Shown piece after piece: positions 45,267-53,328 of a DNA stretch of 64,000 bases (within the stretch, counting starts at the first letter, position 1; each line of letters opens with the position of its first letter). Under the pieces are notes generated by a model, which saw only the letters and a program-made list of their open reading frames with translations, ran no database searches and was not told where the DNA came from. This stretch comes from Candidatus Defluviibacterium haderslevense (lineage in GTDB: Bacteria > Bacteroidota > Bacteroidia > Chitinophagales > Saprospiraceae): contig JADJRL010000003.1 of assembly GCA_016712225.1 (NCBI GenBank), forward strand, positions 4,291,501 through 4,355,500, written 5' to 3'. Both the position numbers and the translations under genes were made by a program.

Positions 45267-46199
45267 TTAGATGATTCCTTTATCCGTTAGATATCGTTCG
45301 GCATCTAATGCTGCCATACAACCAGAACCTGCAGCTGTAACCGCTTGACGATACGTTCTGTCTTGTACATCACCGGAAGCAAAAACGCCCTCTCTATTAG
45401 TCCTTGTGGTCCCTGGTATAGTTTTTATGTATGCCTGATCATCTAAGTCAAGCCATCCCACGAAAGGATCAGAATTTGGTTTGTGACCGATGGCAACAAA
45501 AAAAGCCTCTACATTCAGAGTGGTTTGTTCACCTGTCTTTACGTTAGAAATCAAAACTTGCTTTACAGCATCCTCGCCAATGATATCTATGGTTTCTGAA
45601 TTCCAATGCACCTCTATAACTGGATTATTCAGCACCCTTTCTTGCATAATTTTGGAAGCCCGCATTTGATCCTTGCGCACTAAAAGATGAACTTTAGTGC
45701 ATAATTTTGCCAAATAACTGGCTTCCTCAGCTGCTGTGTCACCTCCTCCAACAATAGCTACATCTTTTCCTCGGAAGAAAAATCCGTCACAAACTGCACA
45801 TGCGGATACACCCAGATTCATGAGTCTTTTTTCAGCTGGGAGTCCTAACCATTTCGCACTAGCTCCTGAGGAAATAATCACGGTATGCGTATGAATTACT
45901 TCACCTGATTCTGTCCATAATTTATGTACAGGACCGGTAAAATCAACTCCAGTGATCATCTCATTTCTAATCTCCGTCTCAAATCTTTTAGCCTGATTCA
46001 GAAAATCATCCATCATTTGAGGTCCTTGAACTCCATTGGGATATCCAGGGTAATTCTCTACTTCTGTGGTAATCATTAATTGACCACCTGGGTCACTTCC
46101 AGTAAACAATAAGGGCTTCATATTAGCTCTGGCAGCATAAATAGCTGCAGTATAGCCCGCAGGTCCAGAACCGATGATAACACAATGATGAATATGCAT
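45267..46199 (-). CDS. trxB: Thioredoxin reductase
   Basis: The 310-residue flavoprotein moves electrons from NADPH to thioredoxin. It has the FAD motif IIGSGPAGYTAA at 8-19, the redox motif CAVC (Cys134-Cys137), the NADPH motif VGGGDTAAEEA near 151, and ASGDVQDRTYRQAVTAAGSG near 275-294. The length is normal. It starts 11 bases after the shikimate kinase gene and is probably in an operon with it. It is a reductant for oxidised envelope and cytoplasmic thiol systems such as the TlpA-like protein at 33494. Confidence 0.96.
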   Translation of the reverse strand: MHIHHCVIIGSGPAGYTAAIYAARANMKPLLFTGSDPGGQLMITTEVENYPGYPNGVQGPQMMDDFLNQAKRFETEIRNEMITGVDFTGPVHKLWTESGEVIHTHTVIISSGASAKWLGLPAEKRLMNLGVSACAVCDGFFFRGKDVAIVGGGDTAAEEASYLAKLCTKVHLLVRKDQMRASKIMQERVLNNPVIEVHWNSETIDIIGEDAVKQVLISNVKTGEQTTLNVEAFFVAIGHKPNSDPFVGWLDLDDQAYIKTIPGTTRTNREGVFASGDVQDRTYRQAVTAAGSGCMAALDAERYLTDKGII

Positions 46200-46210
46200 A
46201 AAGACTTAAA

Positions 46211-46750
46211 TTAAACGTTTGATTGTAGAATACCATCTATTAATAATAAATTCAGAAAATTGTTCGCGAGGACATCCAAATTATCTTCTGCCACCAAAAC
46301 GTGATTAGCTCTTTCATAATACACCATCCGTCTGTTGAGTAAAGTTGATATTTGTCCTTCCATCGGCTCCGTTGTGAATAAGGGATTTTTCGTTTTGGTA
46401 TTCCTATGTACCAATTCATTCACCTCCACACTCAATAAAACTGAAAAACAATTACTTATTAAAAAGGAATTATTGAAATGGCATGGCAAGCCTCCTCCTG
46501 TGGCTACTATCTTGGGTTCAGATGCAAGTACATTTAACAATGCCATTCGCTCTTTAAGCCTAAAATAGAATGCTCCTTGATTTTTCCAAAGCTCAGTAAT
46601 GGATTGGGATTCTTCCTGAACGATAAGCGCATCGATATCTATAATGGGAAGACCAAAGCTTGATGAAAGCTGATTTGCCAGGGTAGATTTTCCAGAGCCC
46701 GGCATTCCTATAATAAATACATGGTTTAAGAGTTTATATGATGGCAGCAT
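46211..46750 (-). CDS. aroK: Shikimate kinase
   Basis: The 179-residue kinase phosphorylates shikimate in aromatic amino-acid synthesis. The P-loop is GMPGSGKST at 15-23, the shikimate-binding Asp lies in PIIDIDALI near 36, YFRLKERMALL carries the binding Arg, and ATGGGLP near 83 closes the site. It is divergent from the DUF1573 gene with only 30 bases between starts, so the two share a promoter region. Confidence 0.94.
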   Translation of the reverse strand: MLPSYKLLNHVFIIGMPGSGKSTLANQLSSSFGLPIIDIDALIVQEESQSITELWKNQGAFYFRLKERMALLNVLASEPKIVATGGGLPCHFNNSFLISNCFSVLLSVEVNELVHRNTKTKNPLFTTEPMEGQISTLLNRRMVYYERANHVLVAEDNLDVLANNFLNLLLIDGILQSNV

Positions 46751-46780
46751 GAAGTCGAAATATTGTTATAATTTTGGTAT

Positions 46781-47248
46781 ATGTTACAGCTCCGATATCT
46801 TTTTCTATTATTAGTCCTCTCCAATTGCAATACAAAAAAGGAAGAACCTATAAAGCCCAAAGATAATCCATATATGGACGCCATTCGCATCTCTGCAACA
46901 GCAGAACATCCGAATGACACAAGCCTTCAAGCTAAAATAAGCTTCGATACGCTTAGTTATCATTTTGGTGCTATCTATGAAGGTGATACCGTGAGCTATA
47001 ACTTCCATTTTACCAATACCGGAACCACAAGATTACTTATCAATCAAGTACATTCTACCTGTGGCTGCACCTTTCCTTCATGGCCTAAGGGCTTTATTTC
47101 ACCCGGAGAAAAAGGCATCATCAATATCCTATTTGATTCCCATGAGAAACTGGGAGAACAAAGAAAGCCCATAACCATAGTCGCCAACACAGTTCCAACT
47201 GAAACCATATTGGAGATATATGGATATGTTCAAAAAAGAAAGAAATAA
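46781..47248 (+). CDS. DUF1573 lipoprotein
   Basis: The 155-residue protein has a lipoprotein signal (LVLSNC, Cys16). The mature part is the DUF1573 Ig-like domain: FDTLSYHFGAIYEGDTVSYNFHF, TNTGTTRLLINQVHSTCGCTFPSWP with its C-x-C pair, and GEKGIINILFDSHEKLG. The family is common in the Bacteroidota envelope with no proven role. A TAATTTTG element lies only 5 bases upstream of the ATG, so either the mRNA has almost no leader or another promoter is used. Confidence 0.88.
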   Translation: MLQLRYLFLLLVLSNCNTKKEEPIKPKDNPYMDAIRISATAEHPNDTSLQAKISFDTLSYHFGAIYEGDTVSYNFHFTNTGTTRLLINQVHSTCGCTFPSWPKGFISPGEKGIINILFDSHEKLGEQRKPITIVANTVPTETILEIYGYVQKRKK

Positions 47249-47258
47249 GTTTTTATCC

Positions 47259-47277
47259 TAGATTTGTTCTATTTTTG
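47259..47277 (+). promoter_or_regulatory. Two overlapping -7 elements of yajC
   Basis: TAGATTTG (47259-47266) and TATTTTTG (47270-47277) both match TAnnTTTG exactly, 11 bases apart, 47-58 bases before the yajC start. Either could initiate transcription. Confidence 0.5.
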
Positions 47278-47323
47278 AGCCCAATTTAAAATCAAACAGT
47301 CACTAGACTCAAAAAGAAATATT

Positions 47324-47614
47324 ATGAATATAGTCATGCAATTGCTCCCTTGGATACTGATTTTCGGAATCATGTATTTGTTTTTTCTGAGACCCCAAAT
47401 CAAAAAACAAAAGGAACAAACCAACTTTCAAAACAATTTAAAAAAAGGGGATCAAGTAGTAACCGGATCAGGTATCATCGGTAGAATTACTAAAGTAGAA
47501 GAACTTGCTGTAGAACTTCAAATCGATTCTAAATCATTCATGAAATTACTTAAATCTGCCATTTCAAAAGAAGCCACCGAATCCATCAAGGACAAGAATT
47601 TATTGGAGCATTAA
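47324..47614 (+). CDS. yajC: Preprotein translocase subunit YajC
   Basis: The 96-residue Sec accessory protein has one membrane helix near 8-24 (LPWILIFGIMYLFFLRPQ), followed by the cytoplasmic domain KKGDQVVTGSGIIGRITKVEE. YajC binds SecDF. In many bacteria it lies by secDF, which are not adjacent here. The length is normal. Confidence 0.95.
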   Translation: MNIVMQLLPWILIFGIMYLFFLRPQIKKQKEQTNFQNNLKKGDQVVTGSGIIGRITKVEELAVELQIDSKSFMKLLKSAISKEATESIKDKNLLEH

Positions 47615-47698
47615 GAAAATCATTGTGGGACCACAGATTAAGCTGATTGGTGGATTTCGTTGATTGGGGAATAAACGAGATTTATTAGTTGAAAAGAA

Positions 47699-47856
47699 AA
47701 CCCACCTAAATCCTCCCTTGAAAAGGGAGGACCCACTCACGTTAATATAAAATTATTTTCATCCTTTTAATAAGTGCATAATAGACTTAGCTTTTATTCT
47801 GCTATCATGAGTTGAAAAAATAAAAATTTAGTACTGAGGCACTCCCCTCCCTTTGT
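47699..47856. repeat. MITE-like repeat, copy 1
   Basis: Begins aacccacctaaatcctccct with a CCCTTgAAAAGGG hairpin, then about 110 bases that recur at 47889-48090 (cactcacgtta, ttattctgctatcatgagtt, tttagtactga). Its right end breaks off after cactcccctccctttg. Confidence 0.75.
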
Positions 47857-47888
47857 TAGCTGATTGAACAATTAAAGTGTACTAATAT

Positions 47889-48095
47889 AACCCACCTAAA
47901 TCCTGCCCCACCTTTTTGAGTTAAACAAGCTTGAAAAGGGAGGACCCGCTCACGTTAGTATTAACATTGTTTTCATTCTTTTATTAAATGAATAATATCC
48001 TTAGCCTTTATTCTGCTATCATGAGTTAAAAAAATGTAACTTTAGTACTGAAGTACTCCCTTCCCTTTCCAAGGGAAGGGTCGGGGATGGGTTCT
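47889..48095. repeat. MITE-like repeat, copy 2 (with terminal inverted repeats)
   Basis: Starts aacccacctaaatcct and ends gggaagggtcggggatgggtt, whose reverse complement resembles the start; these act as terminal inverted repeats. The left hairpin is split by about 25 extra bases (gccccacctttttgagttaaac) relative to copy 1. It carries no gene and ends at the stop of the T9SS gene at 48094. The whole span 47615-48093 has no coding sequence. Confidence 0.75.
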
Positions 48096-49800
48096 ACATC
48101 TTCACCAACTTCTCACTCTTAATAATATGTCCTTGTTCCATAATTCTTATAAAATAAAGTCCTTTTGGAAGAAATTTAATTTCAAGCCCATTACTACCCT
48201 CATATATTCTTTGTGACAATACTTTTGTTCCATTTAAATCATCAAGTTCGAGATACATTTTTTCTGGATTATAATCGATTACATTGACTGCAAAATAATC
48301 CATGCTTGGGTTTGGAAAAATTTCAATCTTTATGTTTTCCATTTCATCCCTAGAAGAAGTTGTTCCGACTTTTAATATTTTACACAATGTATCCGCTCCA
48401 TTCAAATTCTTAGCGATTAAGCATACTTCATATATCCCATTCTTAGTATATCTATGCATAGGACTTTTAATTGTAGATGAAATACCATCTCCAAAGCTCC
48501 AAATCCATTCTGTTACTTCATATGCACTTAGATCTGTGAATTCGAAGTTCAGATAATCTATGGTATCCTGATCATGACGCCACCATGCCCATGGGATATT
48601 GTCAATTCCTAAAGTATCACATAAACTTCCGTCTATCGGTCCTAGACGGTAATTTGGCATATTAGGAATGCCATACCCTCCAAGTGTTTTTAAAGCAAAA
48701 CTATTAGATCGTGGCAAACTATTTTTACCACTTTCATCAGGTTTATTAATTACATGCATTACAAAATTACTATACGCATTTGATATATAAATTCTGCCGT
48801 CTGGACCTAGCTGATGAAGATTATATTGGGAACCCCATTGCGTTTGGCTTTCAATTGTGTCTATTAAATTTAAGTTAATGAAAGATTCCTGCTTTTGTAA
48901 ATCAATTTGGTATAAATTTTTTTGTTCGCTATAATACAAATATCTTGAATTTGGTGAAAAGCTAATTCCAGAAAAACTAGAAGTTGGATAATTGTCCCTT
49001 CTTAAAAATTCAAGTTCACCATTACATCTATTAAATTTATAAAGATTTATGTATAATCCTTCTGAAAATGTTATAGCATCTAACAAAGCAAAATATTCCC
49101 CATTAGGAGAAAACACAGCTTGCCCATAGCCTTCTTTTATTTTTGGACCAACACTTTGTGTGTCTTTTAACATTATACCTTCAGAAGTTAAAATAAATTT
49201 ATAAAATAAATTTGTATTTTCCTTATTTAATATTATCCAATAATCCTTGCCATTTGCATGCTTACATGCAGTTAAACACCCACTATTTAATGTGTCGTGG
49301 ATTACATTGCCCTTCTTAATGGTTTTTTTTGAAATATTATCAATAAGTAAGTAATTCAAATCCATAACATAAAAATAAGGAGACTTCAATACAATATTAA
49401 TGTAAAATAAATATTCACTAAATTCTGAATTAGGATTATTTACAAACATCACGCCTTGCGGTTCATGAAGTCCATCCCAATATCTAATCCCTAAATCTGT
49501 TGCTCCTTGGATTTTCTTAAAGCTAGCATCTTCAACATCATATCCATTAGTATAGTATTGTAATTCACCAGATTTATTTGAAATTGATGCATTGGCTTCA
49601 TAGATATACATTCTCCCTTTGTCTTGGTATGTAACAATTGGGTTTCCCGAATTAAAATCTACGATGCTTGTTCCCCAACGGGTGTCTCCCTGCCCGCCAG
49701 CATAACCAAATACCCAATTAAAATCATACCGTTGGCAATGCAAATTAGTATAAATTAAAAATATAACAAAAAAAATCCAATGTGCTTTCATAGTTATCAA
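48094..49800 (-). CDS. T9SS-secreted protein with propeller-like and PKD domains
   Basis: The 568-residue protein has a signal peptide (1-22). Residues 25-390 look like a WD/YVTN-type propeller (AVFSPNGEYFALLD, ISFSPNSRYLYYSE, QLGPDGRIYISN), as found in gliding-motility-associated proteins. A PKD domain follows near 405-480 (FTDLSAYEVTEWIWSFGDG, HRYTKNGIYEVCLIAKN), and the C-terminus is a type A sorting domain (IEIFPNPSMDYFAVNV, GLYFIRIMEQG). It is likely a surface or secreted protein of unknown ligand. Its stop codon lies within the edge of MITE copy 2. Confidence 0.85.
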   Translation of the reverse strand: MITMKAHWIFFVIFLIYTNLHCQRYDFNWVFGYAGGQGDTRWGTSIVDFNSGNPIVTYQDKGRMYIYEANASISNKSGELQYYTNGYDVEDASFKKIQGATDLGIRYWDGLHEPQGVMFVNNPNSEFSEYLFYINIVLKSPYFYVMDLNYLLIDNISKKTIKKGNVIHDTLNSGCLTACKHANGKDYWIILNKENTNLFYKFILTSEGIMLKDTQSVGPKIKEGYGQAVFSPNGEYFALLDAITFSEGLYINLYKFNRCNGELEFLRRDNYPTSSFSGISFSPNSRYLYYSEQKNLYQIDLQKQESFINLNLIDTIESQTQWGSQYNLHQLGPDGRIYISNAYSNFVMHVINKPDESGKNSLPRSNSFALKTLGGYGIPNMPNYRLGPIDGSLCDTLGIDNIPWAWWRHDQDTIDYLNFEFTDLSAYEVTEWIWSFGDGISSTIKSPMHRYTKNGIYEVCLIAKNLNGADTLCKILKVGTTSSRDEMENIKIEIFPNPSMDYFAVNVIDYNPEKMYLELDDLNGTKVLSQRIYEGSNGLEIKFLPKGLYFIRIMEQGHIIKSEKLVKM

Positions 49801-49918
49801 TCCATATGTGAAGTTACGAATTAAAAAGCGGTCTTAACTGGAATTTGTAAGATGAAAGGGATTTATGTGATTCATTTATATCTTTCGAAATTAATTTATA
49901 TTTAACCCAGAATTGTCA

Positions 49919-50818
49919 TTAGGAATCAAAAATGAAAGGAGCTTTTAAGTTGTTAGTATTCATCCAAAGGCCTGTAAACCATTCTCTTCTTTTCATAGCT
50001 AAAGAAAGTTTAAGAATTCTTTGATTTCCTTTTTGAATTATGTAACCTCCTATTGCAAATATTTTATATCGCAAGGTTTTCATCTGTTCGTGCACCTTTG
50101 TATTAAGAACAACTTGCCTGAATAAACTTATAAAATTGTAAGCTATCATAACAAAGTTTAAAGCTGCTTCTGTTGCGTAAAACCCATTTACATTAAAACT
50201 TGATGATCCAAAATCATACTTTAATTCCTTTATTCTATTTTCTGCATCAGCTCTTTGTCTATACAGTGTCCAAATTTGTTCAGCAGGTAAATTCAAATTT
50301 GTAATGAAACAACTGTATCGATATTTCCTGTAAATTCCTTCATCCTTAAATAGACTTAGGGTTCTTCCTGTAGCTTTAGGCCTGGTGGGTACATACTGTC
50401 GAATAATTATCATTCTTTTTGAATCTTGCCAATTTGGACTCTTGTAGTTTGTATCTGCTATTTCTAATCCATCGGCCATTTTTAACCAATTATGATGTGA
50501 TGCAATGTTATGTTGGATAGGAGCATACATTCTTGCTGCGATAATGTAGTTGATGGACTTCTTCTCCAAATAGTTAAATACTTTTTTATCATAAAAGCCG
50601 CTGTCAGCTCTAAATAATCCGATCTTCTTCTTTCCTAATTTTTCGAACGTATCATCTAAAAAAGATTCTATATTATTTGAAGTATAGGCATCTCCGCTGC
50701 GTTGCCAATAATTGGCTACCATTTTGCAATCCGCTATAAAAGCCATTAATGGATGGTGGGACAAACGGCCTGGTTTTTTTTGGATTGTATCCTTTTTTGG
50801 CCCCTTCTTGAGATCCAT
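49919..50818 (-). CDS. IS1380 transposase, C-terminal part (frameshifted)
   Basis: The transposase continues in this frame from PGRLSHHPLMAF (residue ~15). Second catalytic Asp: LFRADSGFYDKKVF; catalytic Glu: LYRQRADAENRIKELKYDFG. The first ~14 residues (from ATG 50818) are out-of-frame overlap with the N-terminal part. One A less in the run 50774-50781 would restore a single ORF of about 437 codons. Without slippage the enzyme is inactive. Confidence 0.85.
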   Translation of the reverse strand: MDLKKGPKKDTIQKKPGRLSHHPLMAFIADCKMVANYWQRSGDAYTSNNIESFLDDTFEKLGKKKIGLFRADSGFYDKKVFNYLEKKSINYIIAARMYAPIQHNIASHHNWLKMADGLEIADTNYKSPNWQDSKRMIIIRQYVPTRPKATGRTLSLFKDEGIYRKYRYSCFITNLNLPAEQIWTLYRQRADAENRIKELKYDFGSSSFNVNGFYATEAALNFVMIAYNFISLFRQVVLNTKVHEQMKTLRYKIFAIGGYIIQKGNQRILKLSLAMKRREWFTGLWMNTNNLKAPFIFDS

Positions 50819-51233
50819 ATCTTGTGTGTATTGTACTGTCTACATCTAGTGTGAAATTGTCAAATTGTAATTTATTAAAAAACCATTGATAAAGTGGTGT
50901 AAATACTTGTTGATTTTTACTCAGATCGAATTTTGAAAAAAATCGCTGAAATGATTTATGGCCAGCCATTTTATCAAAACCCCAAAATTGCCTTATTACT
51001 TCATCCTGACGTGTGACTTCTGTATGCTCAAATTTATTTGCACCACACCAAACACTTGTAATAAATTGCTTGATTAATTGATGGGGGTGATACCCTCTAT
51101 TTGATCCAGTTTCTGGTAAATTCAATGCACTTAAGATCTCATCAAATTCCATTCTATCTAGCATCTTTTTTAGTAGATATACTCCAGACCATGGGCTGAT
51201 TTCTTTATCTGTAAAATCAATTTTTAAATCCAT
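50673..51233 (-). CDS. IS1380 transposase, N-terminal part (frameshifted)
   Basis: Encodes the first 150 or so residues of an IS1380-type DDE transposase: FWGFDKMAGHKSFQRFFSKF and the first catalytic Asp in FTLDVDSTIHTRYGSQEGA. After residue ~152 the frame leaves the homologous sequence at a run of eight A (50774-50781) and the remaining ~35 residues are out-of-frame. The normal continuation is in the overlapping frame at 49919-50818. Confidence 0.85.
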   Translation of the reverse strand: MDLKIDFTDKEISPWSGVYLLKKMLDRMEFDEILSALNLPETGSNRGYHPHQLIKQFITSVWCGANKFEHTEVTRQDEVIRQFWGFDKMAGHKSFQRFFSKFDLSKNQQVFTPLYQWFFNKLQFDNFTLDVDSTIHTRYGSQEGAKKGYNPKKTRPFVPPSINGFYSGLQNGSQLLATQRRCLYFK

Positions 51234-51378
51234 GTTTTAATGTAACTTTTTCTTACCGCAAATTAACACTTTTTTATTAATCAAATTATTATATATGTTA
51301 TTGATATTCAATCATATATTTATCAATATTCCTAATGGCCGTCATTAGAAATTAATCCTATTGACAATTCTGGGTTTA

Positions 51379-51709
51379 AATAATTAATCCTAATAAATAT
51401 ATTTAATAATGGAGATCAATCTCAAAAATCCAATATTTTTACTCTTCACATTCGTCCATTACACTTTATGCATCCGTATCGCGAATTATAAAAAATTTTG
51501 GATTCCGCAGATTATAACAATTCCCTTCCATGACGTTAGGCACAAGTATCCCACACGTATCTACGGCCATTGGGTAGGTTTGATACCAACTAAGACAATC
51601 TGGAGGCAGGGCGGAAGATTAATGTATATGCGATGGAGCTTGCTTAAATTCCTATTCCTTAATCAAGTAATTTGTGATTAACTGGCAGAAATTTTCTAGA
51701 GTTTCAGGT
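51379..51709. other. Gap without a supported gene
   Basis: Between the IS end and purC. A 90-codon plus-strand frame (51409-51681) has residue use unlike its neighbours and no recognisable motif, so I do not call it a gene. No hairpin or promoter of note is visible. Confidence 0.5.
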
Positions 51710-52660
51710 TCATATCAAGTATTCCGCTAAATTCTTTTTAATTCTCGATGCTACATCCATGTCATGGTGTTTCACAAATTCCAATCCAGTGATTTTTTCA
51801 TATAACTGGATATAGCGATTGCTGATTTCCCACACGAAGGCATCGGGCATTTCTGGCATGATCTGATCTTCCAAGCCTTGAAATCCATGTTTCATTAACC
51901 ATTCACGGACGAATTCTTTGGATAATTGAATTTGGGATTGATGGGTATCTTGTCGGGATTGATAACCTTCTTTTATAAAATAACGGGAACTATCTGGTGT
52001 ATGAATTTCGTCCATTAAATAAATAACTCCATCTATCATTCCAAATTCGTATTTGGTGTCGACCAAAATCAATCCATGGGCATCGGCCATATCGCTTCCT
52101 CGTTGAAAGAGTTTATATGCGTAATCATACAACTGATCTAAAACGCTTTTTTCTATAGATTGAGAGGCCAGTATTTCTTCATAAGAGATGTCCTGATCGT
52201 GGCCGGCATCAGCCTTTGTTGTAGGGGTAATAATAGGCTTTGGAAAAGGATCACTCTCACTTAAGCCGGATGGCATTTCTATACCACACAAGCTTCGTTT
52301 TCCCGATTTGTAAGTTCTCCAGGCATGACCTGATAAATAACCGCGAACTACAATTTCAAGTGGTATGGGCGTACATTTTTTTCCAATCGCCACATTGGGA
52401 TCCGGTGAAGATTCTAACCACACAGGACATATGTCCCGAACTGCATTCAGGCAATGTGCTGCTATCTGATTGAGCACTTGTCCTTTATAAGGGATGGGTC
52501 TGGGAAGTATTACGTCGAATGCCGAAATACGATCAGAAGTAATCATGATGATTTTATCATTTAAATCATACCGATCCCTGACTTTACCTTGATAAAATGA
52601 TTGTTGATTCTTAAATTTAAATTGTGTGTGACCTAAGCAATAGGATTCAGGAGCATTCAT
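51710..52660 (-). CDS. purC: Phosphoribosylaminoimidazole-succinocarboxamide synthase
   Basis: The 316-residue SAICAR synthetase joins aspartate to CAIR in purine synthesis. YQGKVRDRYDL near 23-33 binds ATP, ITSDRISAFDVIL near 38-50 follows, VVRGYLSGHAWRTY near 114 and the DAGHDQDIS loop near 165 are typical, and VDTKYEFGMIDG near 222-233 holds the metal/ATP Asp and Glu. The longer C-terminus is that of the eukaryote-like form also found in Bacteroidota. The 142-residue Nudix-like gene is upstream by 20 bases. Confidence 0.96.
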   Translation of the reverse strand: MNAPESYCLGHTQFKFKNQQSFYQGKVRDRYDLNDKIIMITSDRISAFDVILPRPIPYKGQVLNQIAAHCLNAVRDICPVWLESSPDPNVAIGKKCTPIPLEIVVRGYLSGHAWRTYKSGKRSLCGIEMPSGLSESDPFPKPIITPTTKADAGHDQDISYEEILASQSIEKSVLDQLYDYAYKLFQRGSDMADAHGLILVDTKYEFGMIDGVIYLMDEIHTPDSSRYFIKEGYQSRQDTHQSQIQLSKEFVREWLMKHGFQGLEDQIMPEMPDAFVWEISNRYIQLYEKITGLEFVKHHDMDVASRIKKNLAEYLI

Positions 52661-52679
52661 AGTTTAATCAAATATCCAA

Positions 52680-53108
52680 TCAAATATTCTGTAATAGGTT
52701 TCTATCCAAGACGATATCTTTCAACTCTTTTAATGCAGCATATTCATGTGGAAGTAATTTTTTAAATGCCTCTTTTACTGCTACATAACTTCCATCCGCT
52801 ATTTCAGGAATTAAGTGTTTTATTTTTTCTTTAACGATGCCTACATCCTGACGAATCAAGGTCCGAATTCTAGGAATATCATGGCGATCTCCATCAATAG
52901 CTATGGTCTGGACATATCTGCCGTCCGCATCCTGAATATCCATTTCAATTCCCTGATCCAAGAGTTCCAGAATACTCAGATCAACCGGAACTGTAGATTC
53001 AACCAAACTCCATTTATCATTAGATTGTTGAGGCTTAAGCAAGAACACTTCTAAGCCTTTTTCGTGGATTCTATAGACGATTAGTCTAATACAATTTCTC
53101 ATTGTCAT
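52680..53108 (-). CDS. Nudix-like protein lacking the Nudix box
   Basis: The 142-residue protein opens like a Nudix hydrolase: RNCIRLIVYRIHEKGLEVFLLKP then DKWSLVES, the usual first strands and substrate edge. Where the G-x5-E-x7-R-E-U-x-E-E box should follow there is an acidic stretch (IEMDIQDADGRYVQT) without the catalytic Glu set. It is therefore probably a non-catalytic regulator or binding protein. It is just upstream of purC and likely read with it. The family assignment is moderate. Confidence 0.55.
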   Translation of the reverse strand: MTMRNCIRLIVYRIHEKGLEVFLLKPQQSNDKWSLVESTVPVDLSILELLDQGIEMDIQDADGRYVQTIAIDGDRHDIPRIRTLIRQDVGIVKEKIKHLIPEIADGSYVAVKEAFKKLLPHEYAALKELKDIVLDRNLLQNI

Positions 53109-53200
53109 AGGGCTAAGATATGTAAGTTATTTATAATCATTAAAAATAAATATAATGTATAGATTTTTCAACTCTTTATTTCAAATAATGTACAGATTAT

Positions 53201-53310
53201 TTTTTTCATAATTTTTGAAAAGAACCAAAAATTCCGTCAAAAATAAATTAGATTTTATTTTACGACGAATAATATTCGTCAAAAAAAGGTTGCCCATACT
53301 GGGCAATGAT
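53201..53310. repeat. Intergenic repeat family, copy 3 (diverged)
   Basis: Matches copies 1 and 2 in order: tttttcataatttttgaaaa, a c-g-t-c-aaaaa segment, then GACGAATAATATTCGTC (53264-53280) in place of GACGGATTTTATCCGTC, and TTGCCCATACTGGGCAA (53290-53306) in place of CCCCTACAGGGC. It lies 20 bases past the rpoD stop. Confidence 0.6.
53281..53306 (-). terminator. Rho-independent terminator of rpoD
   Basis: On the minus strand TTGCCCA-GTA-TGGGCAA (7-bp stem) is followed by CCTTTTTTT, 22 bases after the rpoD stop. A second palindrome (53264-53280) follows directly. Confidence 0.75.
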
Positions 53311-53328
53311 CTAAAATATTAACTGTAT

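Larger units (their letters stand above)
49902..51378 (-). mobile_element. IS1380-family insertion sequence
   Basis: The ends are inverted repeats: CCCAGAATTGTCATTAGGA at 49906 and its counterpart CCCAGAATTGTCAATAGGA read on the minus strand from 51374. The flanks TTTAA (left) and TTTAAA (right) fit a 4-bp target duplication (TTAA or TTTA), the usual size for this family. It holds one transposase gene broken by a frameshift. The insertion is in the space between the T9SS gene at 48094 and purC. Confidence 0.85.

Noticed and set aside
51409..51681. 90-codon ORF between the IS element and purC
   Set aside because: Composition unlike neighbours, no motif, no promoter or terminator; probably chance.
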